From positions 1-64,000 of the forward strand of contig JAMLID010000007.1 in the NCBI GenBank assembly GCA_023954355.1: DNA of 64,000 bases, written 5' to 3'. The notes under the pieces were generated by a model, which made no database searches, was not told the origin of the DNA, and saw only the letters and a program-made list of their open reading frames with translations. This document shows positions 7,491-16,734 of this stretch, piece by piece. The position numbers and the translations under genes were made by a program. How positions within the stretch are numbered: position 1 is the stretch's first letter; every line of letters starts with the position of its first letter. The DNA is from Oligoflexia bacterium (lineage in GTDB: Bacteria > Bdellovibrionota > UBA1018 > CAIPTA01).

Positions 7491-9020
7491 ATGAGAACTT
7501 TTTGCAAAATCCTATCACTTTGTTTTTTGCTACCGCTAAACGTTGAGGCTCGTTGGCAGGTTAAGAGCCAATTTCAGCTTCATCTAAGCGAAAAGCTTTT
7601 TGACCAAATGATAGAGGATTTCTGGCAAAGCCTTCAAGGACAACAAAACGTACCCATTGGCAACTTCACAATAACGCCTGAAGGTATTCCTATTCAGATT
7701 CAAGGTGTAAGAGCAAACGTAAATTACTCGTTTCCTCTACCTAGACGTACGACCGAAAGCCAAAGAGAGTGGGAACTTGAAACAAATAACCTTTCTGCTC
7801 GACTCTTCATTGATCGCATATCGGCTACACAAACTATCGTAAGAGAAATTGATGGCATCCAAGTAATCATCAGATTAAATGCAGAATGCAGAAATATCGC
7901 TCTCTCTCTTCCTCAAGGCCTCTCGCATGTAAAAGCCACAATTAGTGCGAAGGTAGAACAAAATCAAGTTAAGCTAAGCATGCCAGCCTATGAAGCAAAC
8001 TGGATTCCCGGATCTTGGAACGTTGACTCTATAAGCTGCACAGGCGTACAAGGCTTTGATGAAATCGTAAAAACCGAAGCCCTTAAAGCATTAATGACTT
8101 TTCAAAATTTTGATCCAGAAGTTCGCTCTGCCTTAAACACACAATTTGAAGAATGGAGTAAAAATGCCAGCCTGCTACTACTCTCTCAATCTGAACTCCC
8201 TACAGGAAAAGACTACGTCAGAGCCTATTACGAACCAGAAGAAGCTATTGAAAATGGAATGGGGCTTTTACTTAAAGGTTTTATGCGCTTTGATTATCCT
8301 TATGTCTCTCAAGGGCAAGACATATCGCAAGAATTTTTCTTAGATGGTAATCCCGTAATGGTTCCTCAGGCTAAACCACAAATTCTTCTACCATTTGGTA
8401 CAGTTCGCGCTCTAATGATGGGAGAATATTTTGCCGGCAAACTTGAACACTCTATTAAGAGCAATGAAATACCAGCATTTACGGAACTAATGCAATCAAG
8501 ATGGAAGCAATTTTGGGGCTGGCCAGACCTTATGAACTACTATAAGGATGATATTTTTGCCTTACAATTCTTACCAATGGGACCTCCATCTTTTAGAAAT
8601 GAACGCTCTGGTGGTGCTGGCAAAGTTAACGGTGAACTTGTTGTTCCCCTATCGGTTCGAATGTTTGCTCCAAGAGACGGTAAATTTATTCCTTATGTAG
8701 AATTTAGAAGCACAATTAACGGCTCGACTTCACTACAACTAGAAGATGAGGGAAAAATCACATTCACCTTATCTGCGAATCAATTACCAATCACTTATGG
8801 TTTTGCAAGCAGTTATATTAGAAAATATAACCCTTCTACTAAGATCGCGATCGATACCATGGCAGAAGCCATGAGAAAATCTCTTGATAAACAAGGATTC
8901 TCTACATCTATCCCAACCATTAAAGTAGGTAAAAATGTTATGCTCTACCCACAAAAATGGAATCTAGAAGGAAAAAACCTCAGATTAGACTTTACCACTG
9001 TCTCTGGATCGACAAAGTAA
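7491..9020 (+). CDS. Periplasmic or secreted protein of unknown family, divergent from the RND exporter
   Basis: The 509-aa product begins with a signal peptide (MRTFCKILSLCFLLPLNVEA-RW). The mature part has no further membrane segments. It reads as alternating beta-rich sequence, with two Cys residues (in AECRN and SISCTG) that could pair. I do not recognise a family. Lipid-binding, tubular beta-rich folds are one possibility, but nothing specific supports it. The gene faces the RND-LolA gene across a 120-bp promoter region. It converges on the outer-membrane barrel gene with a 29-bp overlap of coding ends, so it probably belongs to the same envelope export module. The ATG follows an AGAGGGC-type ribosome site. 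Confidence 0.8.
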   Translation: MRTFCKILSLCFLLPLNVEARWQVKSQFQLHLSEKLFDQMIEDFWQSLQGQQNVPIGNFTITPEGIPIQIQGVRANVNYSFPLPRRTTESQREWELETNNLSARLFIDRISATQTIVREIDGIQVIIRLNAECRNIALSLPQGLSHVKATISAKVEQNQVKLSMPAYEANWIPGSWNVDSISCTGVQGFDEIVKTEALKALMTFQNFDPEVRSALNTQFEEWSKNASLLLLSQSELPTGKDYVRAYYEPEEAIENGMGLLLKGFMRFDYPYVSQGQDISQEFFLDGNPVMVPQAKPQILLPFGTVRALMMGEYFAGKLEHSIKSNEIPAFTELMQSRWKQFWGWPDLMNYYKDDIFALQFLPMGPPSFRNERSGGAGKVNGELVVPLSVRMFAPRDGKFIPYVEFRSTINGSTSLQLEDEGKITFTLSANQLPITYGFASSYIRKYNPSTKIAIDTMAEAMRKSLDKQGFSTSIPTIKVGKNVMLYPQKWNLEGKNLRLDFTTVSGSTK

Positions 9021-10311
9021 GGCGGTCATTTTTTCGGTATGTTCCAATGGGAGTTTCTGTTTTTCCATCAAGCAGATCTCCCGCAATTTTTGTTTTCCAG
9101 CCATCGGCAAGCTTATAGCTAATGTCAGAATGAATTACGCTTCCCTCGAATTTTATATCTCGCAAATAAGAAGCAACTGCTGTCCATTTTTCGTTTGGAG
9201 ACCAACGAAGACCTAGCATTCCAGCCTTATCAAACATTCTAGATAAAGATACTGAGTTGGTATCTACCGCATCACCACGATCTACATAAGTTGCTTGTGC
9301 GAGAACGGTAATTGATCCCTTGCCTAAAGCGAAAGAACGCTCAATGCCTAGCACTGATTCCCAAGTTTCAAGTGGTAAATCTCTTCTTGAAGAAACCGGT
9401 TTAGAATTTGCCACAGCACCTTTTACTAAATAGTCATCAAATAGCACCCAGACAAAACTCGTCCCTAACATTCTTGATTTATAATACGCTGCCTGTAAAA
9501 AAATATCTGGATCTACAACAAATGTTAACTCAGGCAATAAGGTTGTTGCCGTCGCCGTTACTCTTCTTAAGTTCACTGCCGGCGTTGTAGCTGCTCCATA
9601 GAACCCTGCCACTGTCCAGTCAAAGCCACTAAAGCGAAATTTAAATCTAGCACCAAAATTATTTTTTAGAGCATCATCTAGTTCTAACGAATCTAGATAT
9701 TGATAATTCATATTTGTAGGTAAAATAATTCGTCCACTTCCAAAAGAGGTTCCAACAGATCTACTTTTATAAACATCTCTTGGCATCCAACGACTCTTCT
9801 CTCCAGGTAGCAGGGTTTTTCTTTGGACTGGAATATACAAAAGCTCTATAAATAATTTTTCAAACTCTCTCTTTACTAAGAGACCGGGTGAACCTAATTT
9901 TTCTGACCGAAACGGATCAAAGTACCGACGAGGATTCACCACATCTAATGGATTAAAAACGTCTGTGTCTCCCCATGTGTGAACGTTAAATCCTAACTGT
10001 ACTGTCCAAGGCAGGCTTTGGTATTGAAAATACGCTTCTTGCGGATCAAAAAAATATCTTTCTCTTTTGCTTTCGTTTGTCGGGTCTGCTTGCATATTTG
10101 GCAAAAGACGAAGTCTCCACCTACGACCGTAACGGATCGTAGATGGTATTTTTAAACTTACGATCGGACGAGCCACTTGCTTATCTGGCAAAACCTTTCC
10201 AGAAACCCAATAAACTCCCTCTAGCTCTAACTCACCCCCAAACGAAGTTTTCCAATCGGCAGCTTGAGTAATCAGAGGAAACAAAAACATAAAAAATAAA
10301 ATTTTTTTCAT
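8992..10311 (-). CDS. Outer-membrane beta-barrel protein (DUF1302-like)
   Basis: The 439-aa product has a signal peptide (MKKILFFMFLFPLITQA-AD). The rest alternates polar and hydrophobic residues and ends in an aromatic residue (QRQW), as expected for an outer-membrane barrel. The stretch WGDTDVFNPLDVVNPRRY resembles the region of DUF1302-type barrels, which are often encoded near RND exporters and LolA-like proteins. This suggests an outer-membrane channel or acceptor for the neighbouring RND system (inference from family and location). The gene converges with the 509-aa gene, overlapping it by 29 bp. Confidence 0.75.
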   Translation of the reverse strand: MKKILFFMFLFPLITQAADWKTSFGGELELEGVYWVSGKVLPDKQVARPIVSLKIPSTIRYGRRWRLRLLPNMQADPTNESKRERYFFDPQEAYFQYQSLPWTVQLGFNVHTWGDTDVFNPLDVVNPRRYFDPFRSEKLGSPGLLVKREFEKLFIELLYIPVQRKTLLPGEKSRWMPRDVYKSRSVGTSFGSGRIILPTNMNYQYLDSLELDDALKNNFGARFKFRFSGFDWTVAGFYGAATTPAVNLRRVTATATTLLPELTFVVDPDIFLQAAYYKSRMLGTSFVWVLFDDYLVKGAVANSKPVSSRRDLPLETWESVLGIERSFALGKGSITVLAQATYVDRGDAVDTNSVSLSRMFDKAGMLGLRWSPNEKWTAVASYLRDIKFEGSVIHSDISYKLADGWKTKIAGDLLDGKTETPIGTYRKNDRLTLSIQRQW

Positions 10312-10565
10312 ATGGGAATGATGCCAATTCTCTAAGAAGATAGCAATTTCTGTAAGAACTTGTCTCTAGGCTACATAGATCGAGGAGATAAAAATCTTTT
10401 AAAAAAATCTCAAAGCAAAATTCAAAACACAACACCAAACCCAATACAGTGTATGAATGTATAATTTCCCTAAAACATTCAATTTATTCAAAATTGCAGC
10501 TTACTCAACTCACTAAAATGTGTGAGACTAAAGTTAAGAAAAGAACTTTTACCAAAGGATTCAAA

Positions 10566-12125
10566 ATGAGCACGCAAACTCAAAAAACATGGATCGATAG
10601 TGCTAAAGACTTTCTAGACATAAGAGCCATTACGATGCTGTTCTTCGGATTTTCCGCAGGGCTTCCCCTCTTACTTATTTTTTCATCCCTATCTCTTTGG
10701 CTAAGAGAAGCAGGCGTTGACCGCTCTACAGTTACCTTTTTTAGCTGGGCAGCCCTACCCTACTCATTCAAATTTGTTTGGTCTCCTCTAGTAGATAAAC
10801 TTCCTATCCCCATCTTATCTAAAGCCATGGGTAGAAGAAGAAGTTGGCTTCTCGTATCTCAATTGCTCATTATACTAGCTATCGTGCTAATGGCTTTTAT
10901 TGATCCTGCAAGCTCGAATCGAAATTTAACATTTATGGCACTAGCAGCCGTACTTTTAGGATTTTCTTCTGCTACACAAGATATTGGAATCGACGCTTTT
11001 CGAATTGAATCAGCACAATCTGAACTACAAGCCATATTAGCCTCTACCTATGTAGCTGGATACAGAATTGCCATGATTGTTGCTGGCGCTGGATCTTTGT
11101 TTATCGCTGAATCTTTTGGCTCTACCTCTGAATCATACTCGCACTCGGCATGGATGAATGCATATTTAATTATGGCTGCCTGTATGCTGATTGGAGTGTT
11201 CACCACGCTTATAAGGCCGGAGCCAAAAGTAAAAGTCAAAACATACAACCACTCAAATAGAGCATATGCTATATTCTTTTTTCTTGTTCTTATTGTAGCT
11301 TCTTGCTTTGCTTCAACTTTTTATTTTTGCGGTAGCTTGGCAGAAACCTATACAAACTTACTCGCTCCAATTGTTCACAATAAGGTATTGGCTGAGTTTA
11401 TTATAGGCTTTATCCGCTTCTTTCTATCTATAGGTGTAGCGGCCATCGTTGCTTTTGGAATCAAGAAAACAGCTCTAGTTAATACAGATTTACTAGAAGA
11501 AGGCTATATAGATCCTATAAAAAACTTCTTTGAACGCTATGGGCGGTCTTTGGCAATACTACTCTTAGCTGTAGTTGGTTTGTATAGAATTTCAGATATC
11601 GTTTTAGGTGTAATCTCTAACGTCTTTTACGGCGATATGGGATTTTCGAAAACACAAATTGCTTCTGCCGTAAAAACCTATGGAGTCTTAATGTCTATTT
11701 TAGGTGGATTCATCGGAGGAATCTTAACAACAAAACTTGGAGTTATTCGAATGCTCTGGTGGGGAGCCCTTCTATCGGCCGCAACAAATCTGCTCTTTAT
11801 GGTCATGGCCAAAACAGGAAATGACCCTTTCATGCTTTATACCGTAGTTTCTGCTGATAATTTAGCCGCTGGATTTGCTAGTGCAGCCTTTGTTGCTTTC
11901 TTATCTAGTCTAACGGACATTTCTTTTACTGCAATTCAATACGCCATATTTACTTCTTTGATGACGTTATTCCCTAAAATTCTTGGCGGATACTCTGGCA
12001 GCATCGTAGATTCTATCGGCTACCAATGGTTTTTTGCCTTCACGACAATTTTAGGAATTCCCGTATTATATCTTGTACATTTATGTGGTAAGAAATTTTC
12101 TATTCAAGAAAAACGATCTAAGTAA
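10566..12125 (+). CDS. ampG: AmpG-like muropeptide permease (MFS)
   Basis: The 519-aa product is a major facilitator with about 12-14 membrane helices. The N-terminal region GFSAGLPLLLIFSSLSLWLREAGV and the later WSPLVDKL, GRRRSWL and SSATQDIGIDAFRIE patterns are typical of AmpG. AmpG imports GlcNAc-anhydroMurNAc peptides from the periplasm for recycling. The ATG at 10566 follows AAAGGA with eight intervening bases. A longer frame back to 10449 has no ribosome site. In a predator such a carrier could also take up prey wall fragments (inference). It is followed after 11 bases by a ferredoxin gene. Confidence 0.85.
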   Translation: MSTQTQKTWIDSAKDFLDIRAITMLFFGFSAGLPLLLIFSSLSLWLREAGVDRSTVTFFSWAALPYSFKFVWSPLVDKLPIPILSKAMGRRRSWLLVSQLLIILAIVLMAFIDPASSNRNLTFMALAAVLLGFSSATQDIGIDAFRIESAQSELQAILASTYVAGYRIAMIVAGAGSLFIAESFGSTSESYSHSAWMNAYLIMAACMLIGVFTTLIRPEPKVKVKTYNHSNRAYAIFFFLVLIVASCFASTFYFCGSLAETYTNLLAPIVHNKVLAEFIIGFIRFFLSIGVAAIVAFGIKKTALVNTDLLEEGYIDPIKNFFERYGRSLAILLLAVVGLYRISDIVLGVISNVFYGDMGFSKTQIASAVKTYGVLMSILGGFIGGILTTKLGVIRMLWWGALLSAATNLLFMVMAKTGNDPFMLYTVVSADNLAAGFASAAFVAFLSSLTDISFTAIQYAIFTSLMTLFPKILGGYSGSIVDSIGYQWFFAFTTILGIPVLYLVHLCGKKFSIQEKRSK

Positions 12126-12136
12126 AAAGGACGAAT

Positions 12137-12427
12137 TTGAAAAAAGAAATACATACCCATTTATTTATCTGCACCAACGACAAGGGAGCGGGAAAACAAA
12201 GCTGCGGACAAAAACAATCCGTAAACATGAGAGCAGAATTAAAAACTATGTGTCGCGACCTAGAGGGCGTAAGAATCAATGCCGCTGGTTGCTTAGGACG
12301 CTGCGAAGTCGGCATTGCGGCTGTTTTATACCCTGAGGGTAAATGGTTTGAAAACTTAGAAACCAATGACATCCAAAAGCTATATTCTGAAGTTCAAGAG
12401 AGTGTGCTAAAAAAACAAAATACCTAA
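12137..12427 (+). CDS. Thioredoxin-like [2Fe-2S] ferredoxin
   Basis: The 96-aa protein reads HLFICTN..., SCGQK, then GCLGRCEVG and AAVLYPEGKWF. This is the pattern of the small thioredoxin-fold (2Fe-2S) ferredoxins, with cluster ligands C12, C23 and the two Cys of CLGRC. It would carry single electrons; the partner is unknown. The start is TTG at 12137, chosen because AAAAGG ends six bases before it and no ATG gives a full domain. It lies 11 bases after ampG and 35 before a radical SAM gene that could be its electron user (inference). Confidence 0.85.
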   Translation: MKKEIHTHLFICTNDKGAGKQSCGQKQSVNMRAELKTMCRDLEGVRINAAGCLGRCEVGIAAVLYPEGKWFENLETNDIQKLYSEVQESVLKKQNT

Positions 12428-12462
12428 AGTTTTTTTAGACAAAGCATGTTAAAACCTGACCT

Positions 12463-14313
12463 ATGAAGGTCTTATTAGTCACGGCTCCCATGGTGCAGAT
12501 CAATTGCCCTTACCCCGCGACAGCATACCTGAAAGCCTATCTAAACCAATTTAAAGAACTAAAAATTGCTCAATGGGACGCAGGAATAGCTCTCACCCGT
12601 GCATTGTTTTCAGAAAAAACTTTAACCAAGCTCTATGAAAAAGTAAAAAAACAAAACCCTATGGATGGTGAACTGGCCTTTTTCTTAGAGGCCTATAGCG
12701 ACTATACGATCCTAGTTAGTAAAGTCTTTGAATGCCTAGAAGGCAGCACAAAATATGACGAACAAATAGCAAAGGGCGAGCTACTCCCAGAAGGCCCAAG
12801 TTTTGCAGCTCTTAGAGAAAATGCTCCTCTGCAAGAAGAATTTCACTCCTTAAGCACTCGAGATAAGGCGCTTCATTTATCTGCCTTATTTTTAGACGAC
12901 CTTGCTCTATACTTTAAACTGGGCGATGACTCTCAATTTTCTTTTTCACGTTATGGAGAAAAATTAGCAGCCTCTCAAGCATCTTTTTCTCCTATAGAGA
13001 AAATTACCAAAGAAAAAACTATTGTAAGCGAAAGTCTTATAGATATTTTTCAAATTATTTTAGAGAAAGAAAAACCAGACCTTGTAGGTATTTCTATTCC
13101 TTTTTCAGGAACTTTATTAGGCGCTCTTCACATGGGAAAACACGCAAAAAATCAAAACAAAATAGTTGTTTTTGGCGGTGGATACCCAAACACTGAATTA
13201 CGATCTTTAAACGATCCTAGATTTTTTGATTTCTGTGACTACCTTTGCTTTGATGATGGCGAAATGCCCCTAATAAGAATTATTGACTCATTACAAGGAA
13301 AAGAATGCAACCTTGTGAGAACATTTACAAGAAAAGACAATGTAGTTCAAAAACATTTAAAATCTGAAAACATCGCTTTTAAAGATCTGGTCTCTCCCGA
13401 TTATACTGGACTTAATAAAAATGATTATATCCCCATGCTTGAATCTTTGAATCCTGTCGAAAGGCTTTGGAGCTCACAATTTTGGAACAAACTAATTCTT
13501 GCTCATGGCTGCTATTGGAGAAAATGTTCTTTTTGTGACACATCTCTAGACTACATCCAACGCTATGAACCAGATCATCCAAAAGCCATTTTAGAGAAAA
13601 TGAAAATGATCACTTCGCAAACTGGCTGTAATGGTTTTCATTTTGTAGATGAAGCTGCACCACCAGCAATCTTGAATGCTTTATCAGATGAAATCATTTC
13701 TTCTAAAATGCCTTTTCATTGGTGGGGCAATATTCGTTTTGATAAAGTATTCAACCAAGAACTCACGAAAAAAATGGCTAAGGCAGGATGCATCGCCGTA
13801 ACTGGTGGTCTTGAGGTTGCTAACGAGCGAATCTTGCGCTTAATTAATAAAGGGGTTCAGCTAGAACAAGTTGCCAAAGTAACTAAATCATTTACTGATG
13901 CAGGCATTTTTGTACATGCTTACTTGATGTATGGCTTTCCCAGCCAAACCTTACAAGAAACTGTAGATAGTCTTGAAATAGTGCGGCAGCTTTTTCAAGA
14001 AAATTGCCTCCAAAGTGCTTTTTGGCACGAATTTTCAGCAACAGCACATAGCCCTATTGGTAAAAATCCTGATCAATTTCAAATTACTTTAAATCCAAAA
14101 GATATGACCATAGAGAAAAATCGCTTCTCTCAAAATGATATACGTTTTTATGATAAGAATGGGTATAACCCTAAAAAAGTTGCTGCCCCACTGCGCGCAG
14201 CCTTGTATAACTATATGCATGGAGTTGGGATCGAGCTAGACGTTCGAGAATGGTTTCCAAAAAACTGCCCGGGAACAACAGTTGCAAAAGGAGTAATTCG
14301 TTCTTACTTATGA
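12463..14313 (+). CDS. B12-binding-type radical SAM protein
   Basis: The 616-aa product has an N-terminal region with the layout of a cobalamin-binding radical SAM enzyme (VLLVTAP start, PDLVGISIPFSG and VVFGGGYPN near 205-245). A radical SAM core follows. The cluster-binding cysteines are C350, C355 and C358 (HGCYWRKCSFCD), a CX4CX2C spacing rather than the usual CX3CX2C. GGLEVANERIL and YLMYGFPSQT are further core features. The substrate is unknown. The stop overlaps the start of hslO in ATGA, and a [2Fe-2S] ferredoxin lies just upstream. Redox and cluster chemistry is a shared theme of this operon. Confidence 0.85.
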   Translation: MKVLLVTAPMVQINCPYPATAYLKAYLNQFKELKIAQWDAGIALTRALFSEKTLTKLYEKVKKQNPMDGELAFFLEAYSDYTILVSKVFECLEGSTKYDEQIAKGELLPEGPSFAALRENAPLQEEFHSLSTRDKALHLSALFLDDLALYFKLGDDSQFSFSRYGEKLAASQASFSPIEKITKEKTIVSESLIDIFQIILEKEKPDLVGISIPFSGTLLGALHMGKHAKNQNKIVVFGGGYPNTELRSLNDPRFFDFCDYLCFDDGEMPLIRIIDSLQGKECNLVRTFTRKDNVVQKHLKSENIAFKDLVSPDYTGLNKNDYIPMLESLNPVERLWSSQFWNKLILAHGCYWRKCSFCDTSLDYIQRYEPDHPKAILEKMKMITSQTGCNGFHFVDEAAPPAILNALSDEIISSKMPFHWWGNIRFDKVFNQELTKKMAKAGCIAVTGGLEVANERILRLINKGVQLEQVAKVTKSFTDAGIFVHAYLMYGFPSQTLQETVDSLEIVRQLFQENCLQSAFWHEFSATAHSPIGKNPDQFQITLNPKDMTIEKNRFSQNDIRFYDKNGYNPKKVAAPLRAALYNYMHGVGIELDVREWFPKNCPGTTVAKGVIRSYL

Positions 14314-15188
14314 GTGATCTATTACAAAAATGCGTAAGTAAAAATCAAGATGCTGTAGTTTACGCAATAGATGCCACTGCTCTCGTACAAGAAACAATGG
14401 AACGAGTCGGCACTTGGCCAACAGCAACAAATCATTTAGGCCAAGCACTTATGGGGGCTGCATTAATACAAGCCCTTAACGATAAAGACGGACACTTAGA
14501 TATCACCTTTCAATGGATGTGCGCTGGTCCCTTTGGCCATGTTTATACAGACGCAAAAAATTTTGGTGAGTTAAGAGGAACAATTTCGAATCCTAAGGCT
14601 GATGTAGATTCTTATGAAGTTGGCCTTGGCACTGGGGTTTTGCAAGTTAAGACAACAAGAAGCCTAGGTGGAGGCACTAGTATAGTAGACTCTAAAGGAA
14701 GTGTAAGTGAAGATTTAGTAGAATATTTAGAAAAATCAGAACAAAAAAATTGTGGATTAAATCTTTCGGTACTTATCGCCTGGAACGAAGATAAAACAAA
14801 CTTCAGAGTTAAATCTGCCCTAGGCTACCTAGTACATATCTTGCCACAACAAAGCACACAAAGAATGAACGAGCTTTTACTCAGCTGGGACCAACATATG
14901 AAAGCCCTTGGCCCCATCAGCAAATGGGTCCTCAATGAAAACCATCGCACTACCGAAATGCTACGTTTTTTATGCGCTGAAGAGCATCCTAAAATTGTTA
15001 TGGATCAGAGAATAACTTTTCGATGTAATTGTGATGAACAAAGAGCAAAACGCGCCTTAGCTCTTTTAGAACACCAAGAAGATCTTGAAGGGCAAAACAA
15101 TCATCAAAATGTTACGGAAATTCGCTGTGAGTTTTGTGGAAAAATTTATGAAATTAAAGCTCCACCTATAAAGAGGAAGAAAAAATGA
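14310..15188 (+). CDS. hslO: Hsp33 redox-regulated chaperone
   Basis: The 292-aa protein matches Hsp33. An N-terminal chaperone domain includes HLGQALMGAALIQAL, GPFGHVYTDA and TTRSLGGGT. The C-terminal zinc switch has the four cysteines in CNCDEQ and CEFC. Oxidation releases zinc and turns on holdase activity in the cytoplasm. The start at 14310 overlaps the preceding stop (ATGA). The longer upstream frame would add 20 residues unlike Hsp33. The end overlaps apaG by 4 bp. Confidence 0.93.
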   Translation: MSDLLQKCVSKNQDAVVYAIDATALVQETMERVGTWPTATNHLGQALMGAALIQALNDKDGHLDITFQWMCAGPFGHVYTDAKNFGELRGTISNPKADVDSYEVGLGTGVLQVKTTRSLGGGTSIVDSKGSVSEDLVEYLEKSEQKNCGLNLSVLIAWNEDKTNFRVKSALGYLVHILPQQSTQRMNELLLSWDQHMKALGPISKWVLNENHRTTEMLRFLCAEEHPKIVMDQRITFRCNCDEQRAKRALALLEHQEDLEGQNNHQNVTEIRCEFCGKIYEIKAPPIKRKKK

Positions 15189-15586
15189 GTCATAAAGAAA
15201 CTAACGGAGTTGCGATTTCTGTTCAATCTTATTATTTGGCAGAAAAAAGCTCGCCAGCAATGAACCAGTATTTGTTTGGATATGAAATTACTATTGAGAA
15301 CAGAAATCCTGAGCCAGTGCAACTTTTGCACCGCCATTGGATTATTGCTGATGCACTTGGCAGAACAGAAGACGTAAAAGGCCCGGGAGTCATCGGGCAA
15401 CAACCAAGATTACTACCTGGCCAGTCTTTTTCTTATAATAGCTTTTGCCCTTTAAGTACACCTTTTGGCAGCATGAAAGGCACTTATCGCATGATGCGAG
15501 ACAATGGAGAAATTTTTGAAGTCATAGTTCCACTCTTCAACTTAGTTCAAAAAGAAGGTAACCCACAAGACGGCCTCATTGTATGA
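15185..15586 (+). CDS. apaG: ApaG family protein
   Basis: The 133-aa protein has the ApaG fold signature: YEITIENRNPEPVQLLHRHWII, then DALGRTEDVKGPGVIG and the closing SMKGTYRMM. The conserved HWxI-D and GPGVxGxxP elements are all present. ApaG is a small beta-sandwich protein linked to cobalt/magnesium sensitivity and nucleotide polyphosphate metabolism in enterics; its exact role is unsettled. It overlaps hslO and the next gene by 4 bp each, so the four genes from 12463 are translationally chained. Confidence 0.93.
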   Translation: MSHKETNGVAISVQSYYLAEKSSPAMNQYLFGYEITIENRNPEPVQLLHRHWIIADALGRTEDVKGPGVIGQQPRLLPGQSFSYNSFCPLSTPFGSMKGTYRMMRDNGEIFEVIVPLFNLVQKEGNPQDGLIV

Positions 15587-16077
15587 TAGACCTTTTTGAA
15601 AACTATGAAAATTTTTTAAAAAAAATTGATGAAACAACTCATAAAATCAATCCCGAAATCACTCAAAATTTAAACTGTCAACGAGGTTGCTCAAGCTGTT
15701 GTAGGTCAGAGATTCAAGTTAATAAAATAGAAAAAGAATATATAAAAAAATATTTAAATCAAAATCCTCTTATTCAGCAAAAAATTTCTCTAAGCCAAAA
15801 ACAAAAAAATAAATGCTCGTTCTTACTTGAAGATGAATCTTGTTCTATCTATGAAGCAAGGCCAGTCATTTGTCGTACCCACGGCTATCCTATACTTATT
15901 GAAAATAATATAGACATTTGCCCATTAAATGCATCGTCTATTCAAAACATAAACCTTAAAGCAAATGATATTTTAAAGACCAACACTATTGAGCTTATCT
16001 TGGCTGCTATATCGGAAGAAAAATTTCCTAGAGAAACTAAACGTACTCCACTAGAAGTTAAAGAAATCTTATCTTAA
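15583..16077 (+). CDS. YkgJ-type cysteine-cluster protein
   Basis: The 164-aa protein carries CQRGCSSCCRSEI near residue 27, then CSFLLEDESCSIYEARPVICRTHGYP, and a further Cys in DICPLN. This is the CxxxCxxCC ... C ... C ... RPxxCR layout of the YkgJ / zinc- or iron-chelating cluster family. Family members bind metal, but a function is not established. It starts in ATGA overlap with apaG and converges on the pseudouridine synthase gene with a 9-bp coding overlap. Confidence 0.88.
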   Translation: MIDLFENYENFLKKIDETTHKINPEITQNLNCQRGCSSCCRSEIQVNKIEKEYIKKYLNQNPLIQQKISLSQKQKNKCSFLLEDESCSIYEARPVICRTHGYPILIENNIDICPLNASSIQNINLKANDILKTNTIELILAAISEEKFPRETKRTPLEVKEILS

Positions 16078-16734
16078 AGATAAACCTAAAACTTTAAGAA
16101 TTTTTAAAAATGCCTCATCGGGTTTCGTTTTAATATGAACATCTTTAGATATCTCAAGCTTAACAGCTGATAATAAAGTTCGATTCAATTGATAGAGTTT
16201 TTCAAAGGTAGAGTTTTCCCATGAATTACCATACTCTTGGTCACCAACTATTGGACATTCTATTTCTTTTAAATGCCTACGAATTTGATGGTGCCTTCCC
16301 GTAAGCGGCTTACACTCTACTAAAGAATAAACCCTCTCTTCATTATTTAGTATTATTTTAGCTGTCGATAGCTCGCGCAGTAATGTCTCTGCCTCTTCTG
16401 CCTTCTTAGACTTTGGATGAATGAGCGAACTTGCTATTTTTTTACGATCACCAATAGATCCGTGAACTATTGCTAAATATGTTTTTTTTATTCTTCTTTC
16501 TTTGAAAAGATTTTGAATTTTTTCTGTCTCTCTTGGATCAAGGCTATAACAAAGAATTCCACAAGTGTCTTTATCAATTCTATGAACAGGGTATATCTTT
16601 TTTTTCAACTGGTGTTCTAAAAAAAATTTACAGCTAATTTTTCTTTGCGAATCAGTATTCTCGTAGGTCAAAAATCCAGAGGGTTTATGAATAGCTACTA
16701 TTTTTTTGCTTTGGAAAAGAATTTTAAAGTTCAT
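16069..16734 (-). CDS. RluA-family RNA pseudouridine synthase
   Basis: The 221-aa protein begins ILFQSKKIVAIHKPSGFLT and has the catalytic motif HRIDKDTCGIL with the essential Asp, plus LTGRHHQIRRHLKEI and VGDQEYG. These define RluA-type synthases that isomerise uridine in rRNA or tRNA. The N-terminal S4 domain is missing, so it belongs to the short TruC/RluA-like group; the target cannot be read from sequence. The start is M at 16734 (MNFKIL); a longer frame begins at 16767. It overlaps the end of the upstream acetyltransferase gene by 11 bp. Confidence 0.87.
   Translation of the reverse strand: MNFKILFQSKKIVAIHKPSGFLTYENTDSQRKISCKFFLEHQLKKKIYPVHRIDKDTCGILCYSLDPRETEKIQNLFKERRIKKTYLAIVHGSIGDRKKIASSLIHPKSKKAEEAETLLRELSTAKIILNNEERVYSLVECKPLTGRHHQIRRHLKEIECPIVGDQEYGNSWENSTFEKLYQLNRTLLSAVKLEISKDVHIKTKPDEAFLKILKVLGLSLR

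Noticed and set aside
10312-10565. Hidden gene or terminator between the barrel and ampG genes
   Set aside because: The only longer frame (from 10449) is the in-frame upstream extension of ampG without a ribosome site. A GAGAT / ATCTC pair near 10384-10411 has a long A/T loop and is too weak to call a terminator.
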